Source: Macropodus opercularis (taxonomy: Eukaryota; Chordata; Actinopteri; Anabantiformes; Osphronemidae). From it: a stretch of 64,000 bases of DNA. Below, in pieces: positions 25,101 through 39,100 of the stretch. A program made the translations under genes and the position numbers. The DNA lies in assembly GCA_030770545.1 (NCBI GenBank), contig CM061100.1:7323501-7387500 (forward strand), given 5' to 3'. Position 1 is the first letter of the stretch; each line of letters begins with the position of its first letter. Under the pieces are notes generated by a model, which was given only the letters and a program-made list of their open reading frames with translations, ran no database searches and was not told the DNA's origin.

Positions 25101-25756
25101 CATGCATCGCTATGTTTCCACAGCTCTCCAGACCAGTTTAACGAAAGGTGCAGGTGAGCAGACTGTAGTGCTGAACGCTGAAGCCCACAGAGCAACACGA
25201 GAAATACAGTCCTACATCCTGAAGTAACAGGTAAGTAACATTAGACCTCATCTGAATTTCTACTTTCACTGTCTATTAGTTATTCTCAGCATCATTTAAT
25301 CATCTCACGTGTCTGCGCTCATAGTTTTACGCTGCTATCAGACGCTTTTGTTTATGGTCTTGTTCCACTATTTCTATATTTGTACATGTTCTTGCTCCTT
25401 CTGTGCTGCAGTGGCTGTGATGCACAAAGAGGTTCTTCACTCAGGAAATATGTTTAAGCTCGGTGTGTGTCTGTTAGAAATTAAGTAGTTGTTTAATTAA
25501 TGAGCAGATGGGAAGGAGCAGATGCTTGTGATGTTTTTACAGCATTTAATGTAAACAGTGGGAAATAGTCTTGTTCATAATTCCCTAATTCTATTTAAAT
25601 TACTGAACTATACATGTTTTTACCAAGTTGTGGCTTTTACTCTATATAATTTAGTTTGGTTAAAGTTGTCATGTCTAAACTTTGTCACAACCTCAACAAC
25701 ATGGGTGTTTACCTGCTGTCGAGCTTTTACAGTATCTATCTATTCACTCCTCAGAC

Positions 25757-27222
25757 ATGGAGTCAAAAACCGAGGGTGGGTCGACATCGCTGGCCATTGA
25801 AGAACTGGCTGCTATTGAAGATGAGGAGGTTCTTAACAAGATGGTGAGCCGGTGATTGATCTTCTGAATAGAGCCTCCACAAAGAGATGGTTTCAGCTGA
25901 ACACATTTCTTGGTTTCAGCTGGACAACGCAGTAGATTTTGAAGAGAGGCGACTGATTCGTGCGGCATTACGAGACCTGCTCAAGAAAAAGAGAGGTTGG
26001 GAAATGTTCACGGCGAAGTGAAGGTGATGTTTGTCTGTCGTCTCTGATGCATTGCTTCCTTTCTAACTTCTCCATCGTCTGTAAACAGAGAAACGAGAGC
26101 AGGAGCGGGGGTCGAGGCAGCAGGACATGAGGCAGCAAGGCCTGAGCAAAGGAGGAACCACAGGAGGAGGCATAAACATAGGACGAGCCTCTATGAGCCA
26201 GCAGCCATCAACACACAGTAAGTCTAATTTCAAATTTCCTATTTTACTTATTTCATGACGATAATCACTTTTCTTTTCTTCTGCATTTTGTCAGAGCCAA
26301 CAGTCCAGGCCTCTTCCTCTGCTGCTTCCACCAGGACGGCAGGCAGGTGAGTCAATTTGTGTTTGTTAACTTTACTATGTGGTAAATGCTACTTTACACA
26401 AGGGGCTTTCATTCATCGGGTGCCTCTACTGACATATTGTACGTGAGCATCACTATTGTCTAACGAGACTGTGTTTACGTCATTCACCCAAAAGAGAATA
26501 TTTGTCTAGAGCGTTTGCCAAGTTAAGAGATGAGCTAAGTTTCTCTACATCTCGTGTTTATCTTTGTTTTCTCTCTTCAGCAAAGCCAGTCCTGCTCTCG
26601 CCTCAGCCCAGAAATGTCTTCCTGCTGCAGCACCCAATGCAAAAAATGTTAAACAGATGCTTCTGGATTGGTGCAGGGCCAAAACAGAGCCATATGAGGT
26701 AAATATGCCCTGACTGTCTGTGAATTGCTTCCCCACTGAGCTATACATAGCTCTCATAGCTTGTGCCTCATTCTCTACCACCGTTTCTTTTAAACTGTCT
26801 CCTTTCTGGTATGAAACAGGGAGTGGACATCCAGAACTTTTCCTCAAGTTGGAAAGACGGAATAGCCTTCTGCGCCCTGGTCCACCGCTTTTTCCCCGAT
26901 GCATTTGAATACTCGATCCTCAACCCCAACAAACCCAGGGAAAACTTCCAGCTGGCTTTCACCACTGCAGAGTGAGATGTCACTGCAGATGTGTCTCGTC
27001 TGGAATCAACTCAGAGAATTGCAATTAAAAAGCACTGTGACCTAACAGTTGTGATAGCTCTGTTCCCGTTGCAGGAGACTGGCAGGTTGCCCACCTCTGC
27101 TGGACGCTGATGATTTAGTACGGATGCAGGAGCCTGACTGGAAGTGTGTGTACACGTACATCCAGGAGTTCTACCGCTGCTTGGTGGAGAAAGGCCTGGT
27201 CAAAACCAAAAAACGAACGTAA
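25757..27222 (+). CDS. smtn: Smoothelin-family protein, short form with CH domain
   Basis: Seven exons join in phase to 253 codons: 25757-25843, 25920-25995, 26089-26217, 26295-26346, 26581-26698, 26820-26971, 27075-27222. The N-terminus holds one smoothelin repeat (LDNAVDFEERRLIRAALRDL). A low-complexity G/S/Q linker follows, then a calponin-homology domain from KQMLLDWCRAKTEPYEGVDI through FCALVHRFFPDAFEY, ending CLVEKGLVKTKKRT. Smoothelin is an actin-associated protein of contractile smooth muscle. The family is usually 450-900 residues; this one lacks most of the central region. A 5' exon ending at 25230 (CAG before GTAAGT) looks non-coding. Alternatively, an ATG at 25102 with a donor after 25153 would join in frame and add 18 residues. 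Position between slc35e4 and inpp5j fits human SMTN. A smoothelin-like paralogue remains possible. Confidence 0.78.
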
Positions 27223-28275
27223 ACAACGACCAGGCGCAAGGTTTCAAGACAATTCGATTTCATTTGTCACACATTTGAGGTTAAGTGAATAGTTGCATTT
27301 AGTCTATGATCTTAAAGAGAAAGTGATATATTTGTTATGTCCTGTTGATGTATTGTGTATTTTATTCGGACAGTGACATTATGACAAACTCTCATAATCA
27401 TCTAAATTTGATTATTGGTTTTAATAATGCAGACACGTCTTCACTTGCTGCTTGTTCACAAGGTGTTTTGCCTGCTGTAGCTGCAGTGTAATTAGATTAA
27501 GGTGGGGAATTGACTTGGTGCAAAATATTCCACTTGTGTCATTGAGAGCTCAGGGACACTGAAAAGCCCAGGGGAAGGCGGAAAACAACTGCAGCGGATG
27601 AACAACTGGATGACAACGGAAAGAAGCGGTCATGTAACTCAGTCACGGCGCTGTTCAGAAGCACAATCGTGGAAATTGTGTCACTGTCCAAATATTTACA
27701 GACCTGACTGTATCTGCTCTCGGTGGACAGCTGGCGCGAGGGTCAGGACATTCCTCTGAGATTACATCTGCATTAATCCCAGTCAGACCCACCGAGGATC
27801 TGGGAACAGATTTTATGATGATGCTGTGGAGGACCTGGCTGTGCGACGCTTAAGGGCACATCATTAAGCTGTGGTGTATCACTTTAACTGAAAATCGAAA
27901 TACCTAATGCAATATTCAGCAGCGTTGTGTGTTTTATTTGAACCCTTCTGAGGATATTTAGATTTATAATGTAAATATTCAGCAAATACATGGTTATTTT
28001 GCTAATATTTACTATTAGATACTGGCTGATACTATGCTCAGCCTCTACCAGCTGGAGCTCGCTCTGTTGTGAAGCTATCACAGTGAGAACAGATAGGTTG
28101 CCAAACCTAAATCCTAATTATTGGCATGCTAATCAATGCCCCTATCAGTGACGCACTAATGCCAGATTAATGCGTCACTGTGGGGCAGACGCTCAATTAT
28201 TTCTATCCGTCTGCACTTTAGCAGCTGGTTGTTGTTTTAACGTTCTTGCCCTGCCCACATGTTTCACCCAGAGTG
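27223..28275. other. Intergenic region between smoothelin-like gene and inpp5j
   Basis: Holds the 3'UTR of the smoothelin-like gene and then plain AT-rich sequence. I see no canonical poly(A) hexamer close to the stop and no exon on either strand. Confidence 0.4.
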
Positions 28276-28287
28276 CAAAGAGAGAGA

Positions 28288-28320
<33 letters not shown>
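28276..28320 (+). repeat. (AG)n microsatellite near the inpp5j promoter
   Basis: About 45 bp of AG dinucleotides with one GGG interruption, followed by a GC-rich stretch (28320-28650). It lies a few hundred bp upstream of the presumed inpp5j first exon. Confidence 0.9.
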
Positions 28321-28322
<2 letters not shown>

Positions 28323-28449
28323 GCACCGACTGCGCGCTTGATGGGTACAGCCGGTGAGCAGGAGGCGCAGCCGGGATGCTGAAAAGTGCACAGCTGCTCC
28401 CATCAACTGCGCTGCGCCATAGGCAGCGGTAGCACATGTAGATAACATC

Positions 28450-28755
28450 AGGTGTTGCAGGGCAAACATCAACATGCGTGTGTTGTCAAGCGTGGTCGCT
28501 TCTCGCCTTGACAGCCTGGTGGCGCGGTCTGCGCCGTGACAGAGACGTCCGCTGTCCGCGGGACCAACGGGTCGCGTCCGTCCTGCAGGCTGCCTCGGTC
28601 CGTCCGGCTCTCGACCACAGATCAATTTCTGCATACGCCTGTTGGTGTCGTGCTGGCGGTTGTGCAAGAGCAAAAGAGACGGATGCATTTGCCCGGTGGG
28701 GATTAGCGAGATCACCTTTGTTGTTCACCTTGAAGATAACAAAAACGCCCGAAAG
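28450..28755 (+). promoter_or_regulatory. Promoter and non-coding first exon of inpp5j
   Basis: CpG-rich sequence ends at a strong donor (AAAG before GTAAGAGA at 28756). No coding exon with a matching phase precedes the ATG at 29605, so this is read as the 5'UTR exon. The start of transcription cannot be placed. Confidence 0.45.
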
Positions 28756-29604
28756 GTAAGAGAGAGATTTTTTTGCAGCGCACTGAAGCTTCGTGTTTAT
28801 GTTAATTCTGCTTGTCAGTGTGTGTTTTCTACTGTCAGAACCACACGGCGCTGAGTTAATGAGCCATCGAATAGCCAGTCTGAAAGGCCACTTGTATAAA
28901 CGAGCTGTGAAAGTTGTGCTTTCACTTTTAAAGTGAATGTAATAGCAACCCTGCCTGGTCATCACTCGCACCTAGTTGTGCGGGTCACATCAGTTTCTCA
29001 GTGACAGATATCCTCCTTTGCATGTCATAAATACTTCAAAGTGGTGTTGAGTTTCTGTGTGGGAGGACTCTAACAAAATGGTTGCAGCCCCCTGCCCTCT
29101 TATCATGTCACACATCCTCAGTCCTGTGACCTACACTGTCTGTTGACATTGTCTGAATTGCTCCATCATTTGCTGCTGTTTGTCTCGTCTCATGCATCCT
29201 TTTGTTTGAACCTGAGTTCCAGCAGAAAGCATTTATAGTGTGATGCTATTTCACAGCAATCACCAACAACTGTGCCTTGTGCTAAGTGGGCTAATTACCA
29301 TTGCTAAGTAACAGGGATGTAATCCAGGACACATAGCCAAAGTTAGTTCTTCAGCCCCATTGCCAGCTAATGTCATGTAACTGTTGTGGCGGCTGGGGAG
29401 CGTGACGCCAACAGGAGCTCAGTATAACGTGATGCAGTCTCTACTCTCCAAGTATCAGTTACGGAGGCCAGATTACCTGTGCTCTCATCTGTACACACAT
29501 AATACACTACTCTACTCTTATTTCACTAGCTTGTGTTTTCAGGCTGTGCTGTGTTATAGTTTTAGACGCACAGTGTGACCTGCACGCTGTGACGTTGCAG
29601 GTTC

Positions 29605-32600
29605 ATGGATCATTTGCAGCAGAAACAAATCGGTGCTGATCCTCGTGGGCCCAGAATGCAACCCGGACCCTGTGCGGTCACTGGGAGCAGACCCGTTTTA
29701 CTTCCACACCTTGAAATCCCCGAACCACCTCACATCATCACATCTGAGGTGCTCAAGAAACCGTCTACACTGAGCTGTGTCCAGCCTGCAACTGCACCTT
29801 CTAAAATGACAAGACAGGAAAAGTCTGGGGCAACTCCAGCAACACTGGCAATCATCAGCAGGCCAAGACCAACTAAACCTGCTCCAAAGCCATCTAAAAT
29901 CTCAGCGGACCCGTCCAAGGATATAGATTTAATCCCAGTTTGCATCCCAGGGCCTCAGAGTGTCAGTGTCCAGCCTCATTCTCCGTCAGAATCCTCCTTC
30001 CCCCTTCACAGTCCTCAGAGTCCCCGCAGCCCTCTGTCGTACACCGGCCAGCCTCGCCTCAGCCCCACGCCCAACCCAAACCTGCCATCCAGCCTGAGCC
30101 TCAAACCAAGCCTCAGTCCTCAGCCACAGAGGGCCACCTCCCCTGGGAGCTCCACACAGAGCCAAGCACAGTCCGAGAAGCCAGGAGGCGAGAACAATGA
30201 CTTCAGGTGAGCTGAATCATAATCTTTATTAAGACACGTTAATATAGCCTCGCTTTTTTATTTCCACAAGGGCTTTAGATGTTGTTGTACACTGTTATCC
30301 TGTAGACAGTGGCTGCAAGACAGCTGATGTGTGCAAGAACAAATCCCATGTATCAAAGCTCCAAATGTCACTTGGAGCTTTATGAACCTGACACAGCCAC
30401 AATTTACTGGCAGTCTCCCCAGAGTGAAACTTCTGTTGTGTACACTCTCCGTAAACAAAGGCTGCTTGTAAAAACTCGGCTTCAATGTGTCAGCGGTTAT
30501 GTGAAATGTATAACGCGTCGAAAGCTCCTCCTGCTTCGCACAGGTTAGTGAAATTCAAAGTGCTTTACAGGCTGAAAATAAGCCTGTACTGTGTCAGCGC
30601 AGATAAATCATTAAATACTAACAATAACATCAGAACAGAATTGATATAATAACACCAAGGCAACTAAGAAGACTGCTTTCCAGATTTTCACGTGTCGATT
30701 GGTTATTTTTCTTTATACCATTTGATAATTACCCAAATAGCTTAAACATCACTTAGGTGAAATAGAAACATCATGATTGTTAGTTGTCGTAAACTGAGGC
30801 TGATGGTCCAGTTTAAAAAGACATTTAGCTCCATTCTTTTGTCCTTATCTGCATGCAGAGCCACACACAGTACTTAGTCATCATCGAGGTAAAATGAGGT
30901 GTTTAATTGTCCTTATCTTTTGCTAAATACAGAAGCACTGATGAGCCGTTTCCCTTGGGATTACAGGATGTCCTCTTTCATCCTATAGAATCTAGGACCT
31001 AAATCTAATGCAGCATTTCCACCGCTTCTGTCCTCTCAAAGGGTGCACATCGTCACATGGAACGTGGGATCAGCTGTCCCCCCGGATGACATCACTTCTC
31101 TGTTCGGACCAAATGTTTCAGATGGGAGTGTTGACATGATTATCATCGGGTAAGCAAGTCTTTCTACCAGACTCAGCAGTGCCAACGAGACAGCCGCGAG
31201 TGCCCACTCAGTCATCTGTGTTCGTTTTGATCCGTTCCCTTCTGTTGTTGTCCATCACCGTCCTTTTATCGCTACGTTCTCTTATTAACGCCATCTCTCC
31301 GCTTCCTGGTGCCCCCAGACTCCAGGAGGTCAACTCCATGATAAACAAGAGGCTGAAGGATGTTCTTTTCTCAGACCAGTGGAATGACCTGTGCATGGAC
31401 ACACTCTGTCCTTTTGGATATGTTTTGGTGAGAAGTTACATCATGCTAGAGATATTGTGAACATTTGTCCTTGTTAGCTACGTTTATTTTATTGATATCC
31501 CTAATTCCATATATTTCGTTTGTTTAGGTGGCCTCCCAGCGAATGCAGGGAGTACTGCTGCTGGTTTTCTCTAAATTCTGCCACCTTCCATTTCTCAGAG
31601 GTGTGCAGACACAGAGTACTCGCACAGGACTCGGGGGATATTGGGTACGTGCTACGCATTTAAGAGCTACTGTATGAATCGTCTGAGATTTATTACACTG
31701 CAAAGTTGGCGGTGGGCTTGTGTCAGTGGGGTTCATGGGGGGTAGGGTGTTGAAAGGTGGTGTGTGTGTGCTCCCTCCTACCAGCAGGCACCTGCATGCG
31801 TGGGTGCATATGTCAGTGTGTGACCTTCTCAAGCGTGTTGATGTCAGCATCACCCCTGGATGCTGCTGGCGCAGTCTCCTTCTCTTTGAGGTCAGTGCAG
31901 CAGTGGGCTGTCTGGCTTTCTGCTTCTGTGACTCAGTGGCAAAAAAAAAAGCACCAGGACCGTGTCCCTCAGACCACAGATGTGGTTGATACTGAACCTG
32001 CCAGTATTTTACTTAACTTATCGTAAAGATTTGTCAGCGTGTCCTCTCTTTGCCCTCTCTGCTCTGTTAGGGGAATAAAGGGGGAGTCAGTGCGAGGATG
32101 ACAGTGTTTGGCCATCCAGTGTGTTTTCTCAACTGTCACCTGCCAGCTCACATGAGGAACCTGGAGCAGAGGATGGAGGACTTTGAAAGCATCCTGCAGC
32201 AGCAGCAGTTTGAAGGAGGAACCGCCACCGGTGTATTAGACCATGAGTGGGTGACAACGTTTTAATGTTATGCTGCTATTATGCTGTTATGTTTACACAT
32301 AATGGTTCAGAACACCCGGAGCTTAGAAATGTAACAAGTGTTAGCGATAATTAGTAAATCTACCGATTAAATAATTTATTATTTGAACACTAATGCTTGA
32401 TCTGGCTTATATATATTATCATTAGTTACATTAACATTTTTAAATTGCTCTTTACACTAATACTAACTATAAACTACAATTTTCAAAATTACAATGGCAA
32501 ATAATTTTTTTTCTGTCGCCAGTGTCGTGTTTTGGTTTGGGGATTTAAACTTCCGTATTGAAGACTACGACATCCATGTGGTGAAATGTGCCATCGACAG

Positions 32601-34924
32601 CAACAAGCTGCCTCTTCTGTGGGAGCGGGATCAGGTGAGGCATCGTCAGCATCTCGGAGACAGATGGAGTGTTTTAGAAAGGCTGACGCCACCTGTTTGT
32701 CGTTTGAACACCGACCAACAGAGGCCACTGTCTGAACAAACTTCTGCTGTCAACCTGGATAAAAATAAGTCTGTCGTCATGTTGTTTTTTTTTTGTTCTA
32801 TAGCTCAACATGGCTAAAAACACAGAGTCTGTACTGGAAGGCTTCATGGAAGGGCCACTCAATTTCCCACCTACTTATAAGTTCGATGTGGGCACTCACA
32901 CATACGACACCAGGTCGGCTCACTTCCCTCTGTCACAAACTCACTGTAATAAATGTTACTGTGCTATGAAATGACTGTCGACTCCTCTGTGTCTTCCTGT
33001 GGCTCTTGTTTGAACCTCTGTCAGCGCTAAGAAGAGAAAACCTGCCTGGACTGATCGCATCCTCTGGCGCCTGCGTCGCACTGGTTCCCCGGTTCCTACC
33101 CATAATGCAGCACTGCAGCGTGGGCTCACCTCATGGTTGGGAGGTGCAACGAAAGTGTCCCAGTGTTCATACCAAAGTCACACGAGCTTCACCATCAGTG
33201 ACCACAAACCTGTTTCTGCCCTGTTTTCACTGCATGTAAGACAACGTTTTAAACATTTCCTCAACCAACCGTTCAGTAACATCGCTTTTTTGTAAAGAAG
33301 GCTTGAGTCTTTAGGTTTTAGTTCACCCTCCATGACCAGTGTTTTCTGTAGTTTCCATTCAAGGTGGACATGCCACTGGTGGAGCTGCAGGTAAACAAGG
33401 AGTGGTGTAAAGTATCCGATGCGACAGTCAGGTTCACTGTTGCATCAGCTTATCAGCGCAGCTCCTGGGACTGGGTAGCAATATACAAGGTGCATATTTG
33501 ACAGTTTTACTGTAAGATCTAGGTTTAGTTTACGTCAACAAGTGATGTTTTTACAGTTTAAAACGTTTCTTCTTTCATAGCTTGGGTTCAGACATCACAA
33601 AGATTATCAAGCATATGTGTGGGCGAAGGGAGAACATGCGACACAGGTGCGTTAGAAACTAAACGTTTAAAAAAATGTTTTGTGCCCCAACTGAACTCAC
33701 AGGTAACTTTTCAAACTTTCCAGGTGACGTTTTCAGAAGAAGAGCTGCCACGAGAAGAATGTGAATACATCCTGGGTTACTACAGCAATAATATGAATAG
33801 TATTGTTGGATTAACATCACCAATTCAGGTACGATTAGTCGTGAGAAAAAGACAAAAATGAGACCTGTTGCTCCCACTAACCTGTAAAAGCAGGAGTGGA
33901 GCTGACGCTTTGGGCCACTTATCACTGTGACATAAAAAAAAAAGACCTGCCACACAATTAGAATCAAACTATTGTCTGAAGTATCATTCTGTACCATATA
34001 AGTGCCCCATCTATATGTTCATATACACCTATGAACCTATATGCTCATACAAACAAGTTCAGTTAGATAAGATATGTGTCGGTTTGCAGAGTAAACAAAC
34101 ATTTTAAATAGACAAATAATAGCCTACTTACAGTATTGGATTATGAAAATTAGGATTAGCTGCTTCTCTTTGTGTTAACTTTTACAATAGATACGACTTG
34201 TGCTTATACTTATTCAGTATTTAAATACAAATATGGTACAATTTGTTTAAAGGTTAAATGGCCATTAGTGTAATGTTTTTATAATTATTATCTGAATTAC
34301 CCAATGGCTTTCAGCTGCACGGTGAGATGACCGTTTAAGATGTGTGTACTACATAGTGATGCTGTTTCCTTTACTAATACTTCTAGGAACACACTTTTAA
34401 TCATATAGTTTCCTTTCTCTTGACTCCTTTGGTCGTCTCCTCAACAGATCAAGATACCAGTCCACAGCCCCACTACAAATTGTTCTGACAGCTCAGATGT
34501 CAGCTCAGAAGACGACAGCACTCTTGTGCTGCTGGCTCCAAACTCCCGCAGCCCAAGCCCTAAAACCAGTAAACACCACCATCGCCACCGGCGTAGCCAC
34601 AGCCCTGTCGTTCCTACTCTGCCCTCCAACCCCCTCCCTTCCCTGCAGGGCCTCAGCCTTTGTCCTCGCTCCAAAGAAGGCCAGACACTAAGTCGCTCAC
34701 CCTGCTCTGCTGCTAAGAAGGAGCGGCTGGTGTCCCCCGACACTGTGATGTCTCCTGCCATCAGCCCCCTCAGTCCCCGCAGCCCTGTGTCTCCAGGCGG
34801 TGGGGTGACTGCACCAGAGGCTTTGATCGCTGCCATCTTAGGTGAACACAGACCAGCTCAGGTTAGCCCCACAGGGGTCAGACAGATAGGGAAGGCAGGG
34901 GAATCAGACACTGCGAGGAAATAA
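29605..34924 (+). CDS. inpp5j: Phosphatidylinositol 4,5-bisphosphate 5-phosphatase A (proline-rich, SKICH domain)
   Basis: Twelve coding exons join in phase to 776 codons: 29605-30206, 31042-31149, 31319-31427, 31528-31644, 32071-32246, 32523-32634, 32804-32913, 33025-33235, 33352-33489, 33581-33646, 33724-33828, 34448-34924. The N-terminal 200 residues are Pro/Ser-rich. The 5-phosphatase core begins VHIVTWNVG (about 202-210) and has FWFGDLNFR (374-382), PAWTDRILW (451-459) and SDHKPVS (503-509), all signature metal- and phosphate-binding motifs. A SKICH domain follows (about 516-618, SSWDWVAIYK, YILGYYS), then a Ser/Pro-rich tail with SRSPSPKTS. The enzyme removes the 5-phosphate from PI(4,5)P2 and PI(3,4,5)P3 at membrane ruffles and so damps PI3K/Akt signalling. 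The ATG lies four bases after the exon's splice acceptor. Gene order agrees with human INPP5J. Confidence 0.93.
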
Positions 34925-35556
34925 CCATCAACAGTTAAAGAAAACAGTAATATCCATGCAGTCAGAGTCTGATATGACCCCACACACTGTCACTGTGCTC
35001 GTAGTTGCAGCACCTCTACTGACTCTACTTACGGTAGTTTGCAAACATTCCACATCTTTCTGAATCTATCATATCATACACTGTGTGTTTCTGGGAGTCA
35101 CAAATGTTGCTAGACTCCGGTTGACAAGTGCTTTTATAGACTCATAAGCTATATCATACGTAAACAAACATATTGAATGTGAAACCAAAGTGATGGATGT
35201 AACCAGTTATTACTCATAGAAATATGGATCCATGTCAACAGGCTTGTATCACAGTAAGGAAGTGGGTTAAAATGTACTTTACTTTGAAACCTACGAACAG
35301 ATGATGGTTTAGATTAACTCTAGTCCTTGGTCTGTGTTCATAAAACCAATCTAATATCTCAAACAATAACGACAAAGCATTTTACCGCCACAATCTCAAT
35401 TTTACATGTGACTGTGTGAGTTGAACAGTAATCCTACATCAGTGTTCTTACTCTTAGCCGCTTTGTGGATACAGCCTCTGCTCTACGGAGCTCAGTGAGT
35501 GAATGTGGTTGCATTGCTTCGAGGAAAAAACTCTTCATTTACTGTCTGGGTGTGCA

Positions 35557-35562
35557 AATAAA
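35557..35562 (+). terminator. Poly(A) signal of inpp5j
   Basis: AATAAA about 630 bp after the inpp5j stop, within an A-rich stretch. No closer canonical hexamer is evident. Confidence 0.5.
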
Positions 35563-36118
35563 AAAAAGAACAAACAAAAGTAAACTGAAAAAAATGTTTT
35601 TATTGGACAAACAGATATTCAAACTGCTGAAAGTCCTTCTACTCTGACAGCAGTGACGCGTGACTTTACTTTTGACTTGATATCAAAGCCCAAAGCGAAG
35701 AAACTGTGATGATTTACTGTGAAAGGATATATATATAGATATATTATATATAACAAAACAAGATGCCCGATTCCTGTGGTTTTGGGCAGTGGATGAACTT
35801 ATACAGGGATACCAATAGTGACCTATTCCGCAGGAGGGAGCAGACGCGCGTCCCTGGCGGCCTACACGCCCATTCGCACCACATGGTCACAGCCCAACAA
35901 CAACATTGGCTGCAGACAAACGACTTGAGGCGCTGGAGAAGTTGCTCAGTCAAATAAAGCGGAGCTGCCCGAGTCTTCTTCTCGTTCCACGCAGCCAGTC
36001 GAAACCTGGTCCGTGTGTGTGAGCAGGGGACCCGTGTTCTGTGACGTGCGCTAAACCGAACCGCTAGACAGGTGTGGGTAGCTGGACGGCTAGCTTGTTG
36101 GCTAACAGTGTGAGTAAA
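35563..36118 (+). promoter_or_regulatory. Intergenic region and promoter/5'UTR of mat2a
   Basis: A short AT-rich palindromic stretch (about 35724-35752, built on ATATAT) is followed by moderately CpG-rich sequence leading to the mat2a ATG. The ATG is preceded by GTAAA, and no other exon is seen. Confidence 0.5.
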
Positions 36119-39100
36119 ATGAACGGCCATCTGAACGGTTTCTATAACGACTCGCTCATTGATGAGGACTGCTTCCTCTTCACCTCTGAATCAGTCGGGG
36201 AAGGACACCCAGGTACGTCTCGGTTTCCCTTTATTACCCCGTCTGCCTGATGATTAGCCCGATGATACTAGCTAGCGCCTAAATTGTACCATTAGCTGTT
36301 CATCATTTGTTTACCTCCGAAACGGCCCTATCTGGTAAAAGCATCCCAAATGTACTCAAAACTAGGTTCTAAGACGAATGACTAGACAACAACTGGAGAA
36401 ATTCAGATTGTAGAGTGAGGCAGCGTGGCGACTTCATGCTAACAACACTGCGGGCTAGCTGCTTAAGCTAACATCATGTTAGCTAGTTACGACTGCTGGC
36501 GCCTGTCAATCATGAAGCTCCACGCGGATTTGTGAAGTTAGTTTACAGCATGAATACGGTCTGTAGCCTGTAAAGTTACTGGGTGTGAGCTGGTGCCCAC
36601 TGTAAACACAGCTGAAATTACTGGCGCGTCTCGCTTTCACTCTAGACTAGCGAGCATTTGGCGTTGCATCATTTCAATATCACCTAGCTACAGCTGACAT
36701 GTGCTCGCTAACTGCAGAAGAAGAAGAAGAAGAATAGAAAGTTCATCTGCGTTAAACGAACGTTTTTTATTGAGTGAACGTGCATCAAATTTTATACGTT
36801 TTTGTTCAAGAACAGCATGTTGTTGTTTTTATGCCGACGCAGTCTGACAGGAGTCCTGCAGTACTTGTAAAACTTGTTGACCATGTGACGCAGAGTGTTC
36901 ATTCAGGCTCATGCTCGTTATGCAGGTTGTACTTTGTGGTGCTGTTGTCTAGGCTTTACTATCCGTCGATGCATCATAATATTTACCCAGTTGTACTAAT
37001 GACATCTCATTCAGGAATCATTTATTGTCGTTTGACAGCTGTTAGTGAAATAATACACGCAGCAGGGACTGAGGCACCATTTGCCCGCAGTCAGTGGGGA
37101 CAATGGCTGAGACTACTTAACCACATTGTGAAGCTTTTCTGCATCTGTCACGTTTACAACCTTGGCCAACAATTTCCTGTCCCCTCCCATATTTGTTCAC
37201 ACCATTTAAGCACATTTCGGCAGGTGGATTATTATTATTTTTTTTGTCCGATTGGCTTTAAACTGGGGCAAAAGGGACAGCTGGGCTGATGGCCGTAATA
37301 AGCTTAGCAGCGCTCCTAAATATAGATCCTGCAGGAACTGCTGCCCAACTGTGGGCGTAAAGTAGTAACATCCACCCACTTTTTAATCTGTGTGACAGTG
37401 AGGCATCTACTGAGGCCCCTACTGATTGAATTTTAAAGTACTTTTCAGTTTCTTGTGGGTAAACACAATATTTGCCACATTCATTAACAATTTCAGCCTC
37501 TCTGTAGACGTCAGACCAGGATCATAACCAGAACTAGGAAGTGCCTGCAGGGCTTTGAATTGATTAAATTTGAACTCCATATTAGAAACCATGGCTTAAT
37601 CTTTTCTTCCACCAATGTCACATCCAGCCATGTTACAAACTAACTCTAATGTGTATTAAGCAAAACTAAGAAATTGCCACACAGTGTCTATATTTACTCA
37701 TGTGTTGTTCCACAGATAAAATCTGTGACCAGATCAGCGATGCCGTGTTGGATGCACACCTCAGCCAAGACCCTGATGCCAAAGTTGCATGTGGTAAGTT
37801 CTCTTATAACCCATAGAGCCTATACATTCATTGTTGACATGTGTGTTGAGGCTGAGTCATGTTACATGTGCCACATGTAACATGAGTCTTTTGGTTTTTT
37901 GAGAAATGTTTTTCAAGGAGTTTCATGATTTATTTATTTGCAGTGCAGTCTGTTTTTCTGCTAGTCAGTTAAAGCTTGGGAGCTCACAAATCAGCATCCA
38001 GAACTAAACCATTTGCTTCTGTTTTTATGAAATGACTAAAATGTTACTGACCTCAATACAGCCTGAAAGCAAGTTTTAGACAAATACCACACAGTTTAAC
38101 TAGTTGAAATCTATCCGCATTGTTTGCTTGGTCTTACCTGGGGCTCTAACTGTTCACTTACTGTATGTGTGCTGGTTTGTCGACGCTTAAACACAAGCTA
38201 CTAGTTGCAATGTACCAATGAATCCCATCGAGTGGTACAGCAGAGATGTTTTTGCTTACTACATGTGAGCTGTTTTGTTTTATGGTGGGCAGGACGTCTT
38301 GTCACTGATGGTTTACAGGCTGTTCTTTAAAAGCAAATCATTTGTTAATAATTCTTGATAAAAGTGCTGATTTACATTTTACAAAGTTCTGCTTAAATCT
38401 CCTTCAGTAGATTAGTGTTTTCTGTTTTCCTGTTCCACCTCATTGTTCATAATCGTCTCTTATACTTAGTCTGACTCTCATCCATCACATTGTGTCACTG
38501 TAACCTCAGAGACGGTTGCTAAGACGGGGATGATCCTGCTGGCTGGCGAAATCACCTCCAGGGCCAGTGTTGACTACCAGAAGATTGTCAGAGAGACGAT
38601 CAAGCACATTGGTTACGATGACTCATCTAAAGGTACAGTAACTGACTGGTAGCTGGTAGGTTTTTAGAAAATGAATGAGAATGTTTTTGATTTCTGTACA
38701 TAGTAAAATTGTTACCAGTTTACTGCCAAAGTTCTGAAAGATGATGGGATCTATTCTCTGAGCACTTTGGTATCTAGCAACGTGTTGTACAACAAATGTT
38801 TTATCAGAGACGGTCAATGGATTACTAAAAACTAGCATGTAAATAGTGTCTTAAAGGTCTAGAGCAGAAATTAACTGACTGGCATACTGTAGCTGTAAAG
38901 ATGTTTTTTCATTTGACAGGTTTTGACTATAAGACCTGCAATGTGCTGGTGGCTTTGGAGCAGCAGTCTCCTGACATCGCTCAGGGTGTTCACCTAGACC
39001 GAAAAGAAGAGGATGTAGGAGCTGGGGACCAGGTCGGAGCGTTTATATTTCTACGTTTGTGTTTGGTAACTGGAGCCAAAAGTTTGGTGATAACGAGGTT

